Source: Aldrovandia affinis
Lineage: Eukaryota; Chordata; Actinopteri; Notacanthiformes; Halosauridae
DNA: 64,000 bases
Assembly (NCBI GenBank): GCA_029706075.1
Contig: JAINUG010000134.1
Coordinates: 1 to 64,000 of the forward strand
Direction: 5' to 3'
Below are positions 1 to 11,635 of this stretch, one piece after another. The notes beneath the pieces were generated by a model. It saw only the letters and a list, made by a program, of their open reading frames with translations. It had not been told where the DNA came from and made no database searches. The stretch's first letter is position 1; each line of letters starts with the position of its first letter. A program made the position numbers and the translations under genes.

Positions 1-47
1 ACAGAGAAGGCCTTGCAGGCCCTGACGGCCCACCACTGCACTCTATT

Positions 48-386
48 ATACTTATTCCTGGTCAGGGTCGCGGGGGGGGGCTGGAGCCTATCCCAGCATG
101 CGTTCCGGGCGAGAGGCAGGAATACACCCTGGACAGGTCGCCAATCCATCGCAGGGCACACACACCATTCACTCACACACTCATACCTACGGGCAATTTA
201 GACTCTCCAATTAGCCTAACGTGCATGTCTTTGGACTGTGGGAAGAAACCGGAGTACCCGGAGGAAACCCACGCGGACACGGGGAGAACATGCAAACTCC
301 GCACAGAAAGGCCCCCGGCCTGGATTCGAACCCGAGACCTTCTTGCTGTGAGGCGACAGCGCTATCCACTGCACCACCGTGCCGCC
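48..386 (-). repeat. tRNA-derived SINE copy
   Basis: Read on the minus strand this begins with a tRNA-like head (GGCACGGTGGTGCAGTGGAT as A-box region, GGTTCGAATCC as B-box) near 386. It then runs through a body typical of fish SINEs, including the segment equivalent to 'catgtctttggactgtggg' on plus. A near-identical full copy lies at 34608-34969. The 1-47 segment does not match that copy, so the element ends near 48 here. Family name not assigned. Confidence 0.85.
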
Positions 387-858
387 TAATGCTTAAAATG
401 TAAAATGTAATTAATTTTCTGAAGGCAAAGGATAGCACTATATGGAGAATAGAGCTATATTTACATTTTGTTCAAATGTTTATTACAGCTCCACAGGGAA
501 GTGAATATTTGCAATAAGTGATGTAAATCTAGCAGAGGTCATCCATGATGCAAGTGACTTAAGAAAAATTTAACTTTTCTTGCTAGGGCTATATGGCATT
601 TTATGGTCTTACTGGCCATTGTTGAACTTTTGAGCAACAAATCACCACAGTTAGTAGTAAGACAGTTGTCTGAACCTGGATTTAGGAGATATTGACAGAA
701 CATTCATTTTTTGATTAACTTTATTTAAACATATTTGGTCTGAACCAAGTATACAGTAATTGCCTTTATACTTCCACCTGTGATGTCATGTCCCTACTGC
801 ATGTAACATTGTGAAGCACAAAAAATTCATTGTGTTCCACCTTTTTTTCTTAATATAG

Positions 859-1447
859 GTAGATATTGACCTCAAGAGAGACAGCATCCTAAAAAGCCTG
901 TGTGTCTACCTCAATGAGGACAGCGAGGCATTTGTCAAGGAGTATTTGGTAAGTAAATGTGAACATACACTCTTCATGCATTGTAAAAGCACAGCAAAAT
1001 GTGATCTTGGTAAGTAGACAAGAAAACACCACTTTTATATTGGTAGGTGTTCTCTGTTTCTCTGTTTGTGTTGTCCAGGATTGCACTGTGAGTGTTGCTG
1101 AGGAAGACATGCTGCAGACGGTCATGGGGATATACGTGGTCCGAAAAGCTGGCGCAAAAGACAACAATGCGGAGGATGTGGGCATAGTGATGGAGGGAGT
1201 CAGTGTCCTGAACAACCTTGCAACTGTATATAATGCTTTCATCATGCTTTTTGGGCTCATTTATGCCCTTGACTTGAGCTTCCCTGTGGAGTTGAAATAC
1301 ACATTTGAGTTTTTCCAGAAGATTTTGATGGAGTTGGATGGGCACAAGCTCACTCGGAAACTACAACAGCTGAAGATCAAGATGTTTGCACAAGATCATG
1401 TTTCTGTTTTAAGACCTGTTTTAAATTGTAGTTTAACTGCAATCTGA
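859..1447 (+). CDS. 3' end of an unrecognised fish gene (last two exons)
   Basis: Two exons are visible: 859-948 (30 codons, phase 0, after a T-rich tract ending in AG, followed by GTAAGT) and 1079-1447 (after TTGTCCAG, stop TGA at 1445-1447). The joined tail is about 152 residues. It has no zinc-finger, transmembrane or signal features and looks globular, with a hydrophobic segment around 'AFIMLFGLIYALD' and a C-terminal helix-like stretch 'LKYTFEFFQKILMELDG'. This ending resembles the C-terminus of a large fish-specific family of uncharacterised proteins, sometimes named SAMD3-like; that link is from memory and uncertain. The 5' exons lie to the left of the window; the SINE at 48-386 sits in the preceding intron. 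No function is assigned. Confidence 0.6.
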
Positions 1448-2523
1448 TAAGTAAATACTTGGCGGAATGAATGTTGTACTTTTTTCTTTGTTTTTGTATC
1501 TCCTTTTAGTCCGGTTTTCACAGTAAGTGTTTCACAAAAGTGTAAAAATGGTTTAACTGATCTGATTGACATTGTTGTTGCACCACCATATCTGTCGATT
1601 ACTGATTCTGCCTCATTTGGATGTGGTAATTTATTTATATTTATTTTTTCCTCTTGTATCTCCTGTGTTTTAGAAAGGTTTTAGGCCAGCAAATCTTAAA
1701 CTGTTAAAATTGTAATTGAAATATGGTGTTCTGGTTGACATTGTTGTTGCACTTATTGAAGCTAGAGAAGGCTGCTGTTGTCAAAATATAGAAGTGCCGA
1801 AGTTTGCCCTTCATTTTTTATTTAAATATTTTATTGTAAAGCAAGGACTTTTGATAAGAAAGGGCTACGACTTAGAACACTACCATATCTGTCGATTACT
1901 GATTCTGCCTCATTTGGATGTGGTAATCTATTTTTTGTTATTTTTTTCCTCTTGTATCTCCTGTGTTTTAGGCAGGGTTAACCAGCAAATCTTAACACTG
2001 TTAAAATTGTAATTGAAATATGGTGTTCTGGTTGACATTGTTGGACTTATTGAAGCTAGAGAAGGCTGCTGTTACTGTCAATGTTATAAATGTCTTGAGT
2101 GTGGCATTAATGGCATTAAACATATTTTGACCCACTGTTATTGGATTTATTGGAGTCTTTAGGTCAAGTAGCATGACACATTTTAAATGTGTACAGCCAA
2201 AATGGGTGAAATGTGTTGAGGTAAAACATAAAAAATATGTTTTAACAAAAGATATATTCCATGTTAGGGTGACATAATTAAAACATGTTGGACCAACAAG
2301 ATAATATGGCTTAGAACTAAACTATTTACTTTTAGTTAATCTTACATATTTTAATTAGATGGAAATTCTGCCCTTCATTTAAATATGTTCATCCAAAGAG
2401 TAATTTTTTACAGTGCAGTTTATGTTTAGTGATATGACAACCCCATAATATTGGAAATAGACAAACAGGCAGACAGGGTGCCAGGTATGATACTGTGGAA
2501 ATAAAACACAGCAAAGACAAAGT
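1448..2523. other. 3'-flank/spacer with a direct duplication
   Basis: AT-rich sequence without a supported gene. It contains two imperfect copies of one segment: about 1586-1788 and 1883-2075, both containing 'atctgtcgattactgattc', 'ttgtatctcctgtgttttag' and 'ggtgttctggttgacattg'. The copies lie about 297 bp apart. Part of this may be the 3' UTR of the gene ending at 1447. Confidence 0.7.
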
Positions 2524-2880
2524 GAATGTGTGAATATATTCGAACATTTGAAAATGTGAAGAAATGCCAGTTGTGGCTTTGCAGAACAGCTACAACAGAC
2601 AGGTGTTGTCTGGGAGCTGGTTAAAGACAGTGGAATTGGAAATGGGAAGCGTTGTAACTACGCTTCAATTGCATCTTACATAATAAAATTATGAGAAATG
2701 TTATTTTGATTACAGTTTTTGTTGTTGCGCAGGCCTTGGAAGCCTCCAAAGTTGCCTGCAGCCTCTAGTTTGACTAAATTCTGCTCAGGGGCATGTTGTC
2801 CATAATGTGATGTATTTTCAGTATGCAACGTATGGATTTTCTAAACTTAACAGGTTCCCTGTTCAGGCCAAAACAGGGGC

Positions 2881-3265
2881 CTACAGGGGGGGCTCTGGTA
2901 GTGTAGCGGTAAAAGCACTCACCTGGAGTGCAGGCTGCCCACTGCGGCCAGGGTTTGATCCCCAGCTGCGACAGCCTGGCTCTGGCCCCCATCCGGGGGT
3001 GGGAATTGGCTGTCCGCCCCAGGGGGAGGGAGAGCCAGTATGAGCTCGCCGAGAAGCGCGGAAGGGCGAGTCTGTGGGCAAAAAGGTGAGTTCCGTCTTG
3101 GAGGAGGCGGTTCACTGCCAGCTTCAGGGTAGTGGCTTGTCCCATAGGTACGGGTGGCGGGCTCATGGCGGAGGACAAATTGAAGAAATAGAGGCTACAG
3201 TTGGCCACCAAATTGGGAGAAAAACGGGGAAATAAAAAATAAAAAATGAAAAACGGGGGGCTACA
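2881..3265 (+). repeat. tRNA-derived SINE (plus orientation)
   Basis: Head 'gtagtgtagcggtaaaagca' fits a pol III A-box, and 'gggtttgatcccc' at about 2951-2963 fits a B-box. The 3' end carries the block 'accaaattgggagaaaaacg' followed by A-rich sequence. The same 3' block is found in copies at 10255-10575, 56360-56640, 58318-58625 and 59998-60190, so this is one family. Confidence 0.8.
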
Positions 3266-3693
3266 CTCATGGGAGCAGAGTCAGTTAAGAAGGGGGTGTT
3301 GAGTGTAAAACCTTCAATTTCTCTAACCTGAGTCAAGCTAGACTTACATCCTGTTACAACTGGAACCACTCACCCCTGTATTAGAGTGCTTCCAAACAGT
3401 CCCAAATACATTATTCGGTGTGCATTAAAAAATGGCAGAAGATTTGAATTGGTCAGGTTGGGGCAGCGCTCAATATATTATAACGGAGCGTGTCACGGAT
3501 GCAAGAGAGATTGTATGGGCCATAAGAAAGAATAGTATTTGCACACTAGTGATGCTCCCAAAACAAACTTTGAATGAGAGACAGGTTTTATGAGACGAAA
3601 AGACACCTATATGGGTTATTATGGGTTGTTCACAGGAACCAGCAGTTGGACAAGGACAAATGAAATACCAGGAGGGAATTCCAGCTATTATAT

Positions 3694-4665
3694 ATGTTCA
3701 AAGGCACATTGAGTAGAAAACAATATTTTCACTTCCATGAGAAAGAAGACACAGTTGCTTGCATATTTGGAATGATAGAGCGTGATAGAGGGCTCACAGG
3801 ACAACAGCTTCAAGCACAGCTTAACACTGGTCGAAGTAAGGAAGTCTCAGTTTCAACTGTGAAGAGAAGACTTCGAGCTGCAGGTTTGACAGGTCGAGTG
3901 GCAGTAAGAAAGCCATTGCTAAGATGGCAAAATAAAAAAAGAGGGTTGCCTGGGCTATAAAGCACTGCCAGTGGTTTACTGAAGACTGGAAGATTGGAAG
4001 AAGGTCTTAAGGATGAATCAAAATTTGAAATCACATTATGGACAACATGCCCCTGAGCAGAATTTAGTAAAACTAGAGGCTGCAGGCAACTTTGGAGGCT
4101 TGAGTGGCAGTAAGAAAGCCATTGCTAAGATGGCAAAATAAAAAAAGAGGGTTGCCTGGGCTATAAAGCACTGCCAGTGGTCTACTGAAGACTGGAAGAT
4201 TGGAAGAAGGTCTTAAGAATGAATCAAAATTTGAAATCACATTATGGACAACATGCCCCTGAGCAGAATTTAGTAAAACTACAGGCTGCAGGCAACTTTG
4301 GAGGCTTCCAAGCCCTGCGCAACAACAAAAACGTTCCAAAAACTGTAATCAAAATAACATTTCTCTATATGTTTTTTTATTTATTTTATTATGTAAGATG
4401 CAATTGAAGCGTAGTTACAACGCTTCCCATTTCCAATTCCACTGTCTTTAACCAGCTCCCAGACCACACCTGTCTGTTTTAGCTGTTCTGCAAAGCCATT
4501 TTCAAATGTTCGCATATATTCACACATTCATTTTGTCCATCACGCGAGGTTTTTGTACACTGTCGAGTAGGCAAAAGGATGGTTCCTCAGTATGTGAAAC
4601 CAACTGTCAAACATGGAGGAGGAAGCATGATGGTCTGGGGCTCTTTTGCTGGATCCAGCAAATTA
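3694..4665 (+). pseudogene. Tc1-type transposase relic, broken
   Basis: 3760-3950 encodes the helix-turn-helix part of a Tc1 transposase ('GLTGQQLQAQLNTGRSKEVS', 'VSTVKRRLRAAGL', 'KPLLRWQNKK'). It is followed by 'HCQWFTEDWK' and 'DESKFEI' in other frames. After an insertion, the catalytic region resumes at about 4558-4660 with 'GKRMVPQYVKPTVKHGGGSM' and 'MVWGSFAG'. Stops and frame shifts separate the pieces, so no active enzyme can be made. A Tc1-like end ('ttctaaaactttttacctgt' followed by 'agtgtatat') lies at 4797-4824. Confidence 0.8.
3896..4307 (+). repeat. 206-bp tandem duplication inside the Tc1/foldback block
   Basis: 3896-4101 is repeated almost exactly at 4102-4307. Both start 'gagtggcagtaagaaagcca' and contain 'actgaagactggaagattgg'. 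The copies differ at only a few bases, so the duplication is recent compared with the decay of the surrounding transposase. Confidence 0.85.
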
Positions 4666-4824
4666 AATTAGATCTAGATTAAATTTTGTTAAACAAAATG
4701 ATTCCATGTTTTATCTCCAATTGTTTATTTGTTCTATGCTTTAATTTCAGGGTACATTGAGACATTAAACTGTGTAAATTTAGAAGAATTGAGGTGTTCT
4801 AAAACTTTTTACCTGTAGTGTATA

Positions 4825-5319
4825 TATTGGCAATCAGTGTTGGCAGATGCCTGTGATTGTATCCCCCAAAATATTATTCCAAACCCCCCTATCTTCAATT
4901 CACTCGCAATCAAATGGTCAAGCCTGTTCCCTGACACCTCATTTTAAAATCCCCCATTTACCATTGACTCCCATACATAATATTATTTACACTGAAATGG
5001 CCCCCTGTACATTTTCACAAACGTCCTAGATTTGGGGGTAATCTGGCATGTTGGCAAAATATGTCACACATACCACTCCAAATTCTAAACACAGGATCTA
5101 CAATTTACAGTGCAGCCAGTCCGTGAGCAATGGTCGATCCTACTGGAAGATGAGGCTAAGATATTAGCTTATTATTCAATTTTTTCTCAGCCTGAATCCA
5201 GTTGAAACAAGTGGAATTGGTGATCCTTGGAAACAGAAGCCATCGACAGCTGGGACATTTTTTATCTAGGATTAAATGGGCATATCCCTTTTTTCTTCGA
5301 ATGCACCGAACTAATTCCC
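4825..5319. other. Spacer with no recognised gene
   Basis: Low-complexity, AT-leaning unique sequence. I see no exon, RNA gene or named repeat in it. Confidence 0.5.
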
Positions 5320-5560
5320 GATTCTTATTGGCCAACTTCAACAGCTCCCCAGACCCTCCCAAATTATGTCAGAAGGCAGGGCTACAGAGCTACAGGGCTA
5401 ACGTGCCTAACCAATCATTAATCCTAGCGAGAGAAACGGAAGTGCAACAATGGAGCTCACCCTCGCCACCAAGATGTCATAAATATCCACCAATCGCGTT
5501 AGAATATTTTTATATCGGAGAATTCAAACCAATCATAATTCAGCACCATTGTTGCTGAAC
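5320..5560 (+). promoter_or_regulatory. Candidate upstream promoter region with four CCAAT motifs
   Basis: CCAAT boxes occur at 5337-5341 (as ATTGG), 5411-5415, 5490-5494 and 5529-5533, spaced 40-80 bp. The region lies about 0.9-1.1 kb before the emc9 start codon, and no other gene start is near. A non-coding first exon may therefore begin downstream of it. This is inference from motif density; no TATA box was identified. Confidence 0.4.
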
Positions 5561-5739
5561 GGAAAATAAGAGGAAAGGAAACGCTTTATTCAATAGTGTA
5601 GCTAACCATAGCACTACAAATATACAGACAGTATAATTTATATAATCAATTTTACACTTAAGATTCTTGTTTTCCTAAAAATGTTTTACTAAAGAAAATA
5701 TTTGTGTTTTAAAAATTGTTCGTTTTGCACTTACGGTAT

Positions 5740-6340
5740 AGCAAGCTAGCCACTACGCACTGAACGGTAAGCAATTTGTAGCTATATCTAGCTAGCTAAC
5801 CTCGATGGCAATCACAGCTAAAATAGCTAGTTAGCGGTTTTGGCATTTTGCTAAACAGTGTTTAATTTGTGTTACAGATAGCTTGCTAGCAACAAGAAGT
5901 GTATTTGCTAGATACAGTTTTGGGCGTTATTATTAACTGCTACGGCTAGCACTATAGCTAGCAAATCAGCCTCTGGGTCGATCATTAAAAATCGATAGAT
6001 TTCTTGTTAACGAGTCAGCTATCGTTAGATACATTGTTGCCTAGCTAGGTTTCCTAACACAAGCTAGTTACTGTAACGTTACTATTCGTTATCTATTAGT
6101 CTTACTAATAGCTTGCTATTTGCATATTTCATGTAAGTTAGCAATGTGGACAAATTAGCTAATATTAACACAACCTGACTAGCTAGGTAGCTATTGAGTA
6201 TCTAGCTCACTCTGCCTTCTACCGTATGACATTGTTCTTTATCTGCAGTACAAATCATCAGCCTTCAAAACGTCTAGTCAACCTCATAATGGCTCATAAC
6301 TGTAACGTTAGAACGGTGTTAGCAAGGCAGCTACAACATT
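5740..6340. promoter_or_regulatory. TAGCTAGC / TAACGTTA-rich 5' flank of emc9
   Basis: This 600-bp stretch has a striking density of CTAG-centred palindromes ('gctagc', 'tagctagc', 'cctagctagg'). It also has 'gtaacgtta' at about 6075 and 6302. The same word set reappears only around the lsm5/avl9 start region (50.7-52.1 kb) and, weakly, near the rnf31 start. Such sequence is common around teleost transcription starts as far as I recall; its function is unknown. Confidence 0.45.
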
Positions 6341-6478
6341 AGTTAATCCTGTTCAAGTGAGCCGTTCGTGTCCAGTCAGTGTTTATAGTCTTGTTTTATC
6401 TTAATACTGTTGTAGTTGTGTGTCTGGTGATTGTCAATTGTGTGTTCGCTACATTCACCCTCTTTTTCGCACACAGTG

Positions 6479-9459
<2,981 letters not shown>

Positions 9460-9500
9460 ATTGACACGCTAATAACTTATTGTCTGAATTGTGTGTGAAA

Positions 9501-9506
9501 AATAAA
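9501..9506 (+). terminator. emc9 polyadenylation signal AATAAA
   Basis: A canonical hexamer 42 bp after the emc9 stop codon. It implies a short 3' UTR. Confidence 0.75.
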
Positions 9507-9635
9507 CACTGAGATATTTAATATGTAAGCGTTTCTAAAGAAGCCTTTTGTATAGTTTCACAATCCCTTTTTAAATGTATACACCCACTTAGTACACACC
9601 ATAACAATCGGTCCATTGGTTTTTGAAGTGTGATG

Positions 9636-9641
9636 TTTATT
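9636..9641 (-). terminator. Candidate irf9 polyadenylation signal (minus strand)
   Basis: TTTATT on plus reads AATAAA on minus. A second copy lies at 9780-9785. Both fit a minus-strand transcript ending just short of the emc9 3' end. Confidence 0.4.
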
Positions 9642-10035
9642 TGGAAAGTGCAGATGTTGACAAGTTCAAAGTAAACATATGAAGCATTTTGTGGATAAAT
9701 AACATATTTACAGATGAAGAGATTTTCGTAGTCCTCTTCCTTATGTTTGCTCCTCTCCAGTCCAAAGGCAGACAAGTCCTTTATTGCTGATACAATGGTC
9801 ATAAGTACTAATCTCTGGACAACTTCATCACAGAGAAATCCAGCTGTTTCAATGAACAGAAATCATTCTTAAATTGCCCTCCCCCTACTTTGTAATGTCT
9901 GCTTATCTACGGGATATATATGGAAATTTGTCAACAAGTGATATGTGTACCAAAGACAGAAATATAGTCATGAATGGATTTAAAATGTTATGAAGAGTAT
10001 TCCAAGAGGACCTACATTAAATGTTTTAGTTTTTA

Positions 10036-10225
10036 CTATTTTAATCCTATTAACAAGACTGGCATCAGTATTAAGAGTATGAAAAGATTTTGAAATATCT
10101 TCCAATCTGGTTGTTTCAATGTTTCACATTCTACTCTGGTTGTCTGGAAAATGTATTCCTCTCGCTGCTTAGATGAGTCCAAGAAATTGTGCCACAGATG
10201 TTCAGAAGACACTAGGGCCACCTCT
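10036..10225 (-). CDS. Candidate terminal exon of irf9 (uncertain)
   Basis: The irf9 model ends in phase 0 at 11636 and needs one more exon. On minus, a T-rich tract just above 10225 leads to 'ccatag' and then 'atagag', followed by an open frame starting 'VALVSSEHLWHNFLDSSKQR' and ending at 10036. If the first AG is used instead, the frame stops after three residues. The sequence does not clearly match the known IRF9 C-terminus ('MEQAFARYLL' in human), so this is only a positional candidate. Confidence 0.25.
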
Positions 10226-10254
10226 ATGGACGTGCAAACAAAAAAAAAAAATAT

Positions 10255-10575
10255 ATATATTAAATATATGATATGATTTTCTCCTGTTTTTCTCCCAATT
10301 TGGTAGCCAATTAGTCCCGCTATTCTAGGTCAATCCCCTCCCTCGTAGTTCGCTGCCGTAGCCCTGTGACCAGCAGAGGTAAAGGTGAAGCATCGTCTCC
10401 TCTGGGACGGCACTCGTCATGCTGTTGACTGCAACTCCGGCACCCCAGAACCACTCCTGTGCGCAGCGAACTGTGTCGGCTTCCCTCCCCCCTTCCTGGG
10501 GCGGACAGCCAATTGCCCCCTCCCCGGTGGCACTCCCAGCCAGAGCCGACTCTGGCGCGACGGGGAATCGAACCC
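10255..10575 (-). repeat. tRNA-derived SINE, minus orientation
   Basis: The B-box is visible as 'ggggaatcgaaccc' at about 10561-10574. The family-specific 3' block 'ctcccaatttggtagccaat' is at about 10291-10311, preceded by an A/T-rich tail. It lies in the presumed last intron of irf9. Confidence 0.75.
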
Positions 10576-10649
10576 TAAATCAGTCATTTATGTCCTGTTA
10601 ATAACATTATTGGTCTTTAACCTTAATTTATAAAGTGCCAGTAGCCTAC

Positions 10650-11300
10650 GCCAAACTCAATGCAGGGTTGTAACATCACAGCAGCTCCAGACGGGACCAG
10701 GGAATTGAGGCTGTTTCTACACTGTGGCAAAGTGCAGAGTGGTTATAGTGCTGTTCAGGCCTTTGGATCCACCTTGTGGCTCACTAAAGGTGTAGTGTAC
10801 CTGTCTGGTCAGAAACAGAAACAAAGCTGATGCCGTCTTGGATACACTTAACACTAGATGCCATTGTCCCTCTGGGAATTCTAGCGGGCGGACAAGGGTG
10901 GGTCCTCCAGTGTCTGATTGGCAGGTTAGAGGATTCCAACAAGGTTGAGAGTGACCTCGCTCAGTGGTGATTGGCTGGCCAGGGCCTGGAGTAAGGTCAT
11001 GGAATCCCTGAAAGACTGCGCTTCCTGGACCTGCTGGGTTGCCCAGGGTAGGGAGATCTGATTGGGTGAGATGGGGTGATTGACAGATGAGGAGCAGGGA
11101 AGACAACAGCAAGACAGATTGGGGTAATTTCAACCAATTTAGCAGGAGTTTCAACTTCAGGTTTAAACCACTAGACCACAGAACTGCTTAAGAACTATAA
11201 CAGCTACTTCTAATCTGTAAGGAGCAGCTAAATTGGTTGCAATTACCGTAGTTATTTGCAGTTTTACAGGACTTAGATTTAGATATTTGAAAAACCCTTA
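10650..11300. other. irf9 intron sequence, no feature recognised
   Basis: A 145-codon open frame on minus (10717-11154) spans this region. It shows no IRF homology, low hydrophobicity and no splice logic, so I treat it as chance. A short segment near 11318-11385 ('gtgggttcactactgtaaat' and 'gcatctgctaaatggcatat') is a SINE tail related to the copy at 45213-45357. Confidence 0.5.
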
Positions 11301-11635
11301 AAATGTTCGATTCGATGCTTAGATTGTGGGTTCACTACTGTAAATTGCTTTGGATTAAAGCATCTGCTAAATGGCATATGTTATATTATATTAGATATAG
11401 CTTAAAGAGTGTTGAGATTGAATTCAGAAAGATTTTCTCACTCCAAAATCCATTTAGTGATGACAGATTATTGAATGGATTATTCTTTTAAATAACCAAT
11501 AAATAAATACAATTAAAAGCATGATTTGTAATCTTATCTAAATTAGGAAACCATAAAGAATCACTGATTTTAATTAGAGAAAAAAGCAGATGAGCAGATA
11601 GAATGATAGTGGGTAGGGCACGTGACTGCTCTCAC

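Larger units (their letters stand above)
2524..4546. mobile_element. Foldback element: long inverted repeats around Tc1 and SINE fragments
   Basis: About 2524-2812 reappears as its reverse complement at about 4227-4546. Shared landmarks are 'aagcgttgtaactacgcttc' on the left against 'gaagcgtagttacaacgctt' on the right, and 'gacaacatgcccctgagcag' on the right arm. The arms are about 290-320 bp and imperfect. Between them lie a SINE (2881-3265) and the first part of a Tc1 transposase relic. The right arm also interrupts that transposase, because its continuation resumes only near 4558. This points to one element nested in another; the order of events is inferred. Confidence 0.7.

Noticed and set aside
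2774..3211. 145-codon minus-strand protein
   Set aside because: It lies entirely within the SINE and foldback repeat and has no conserved features.
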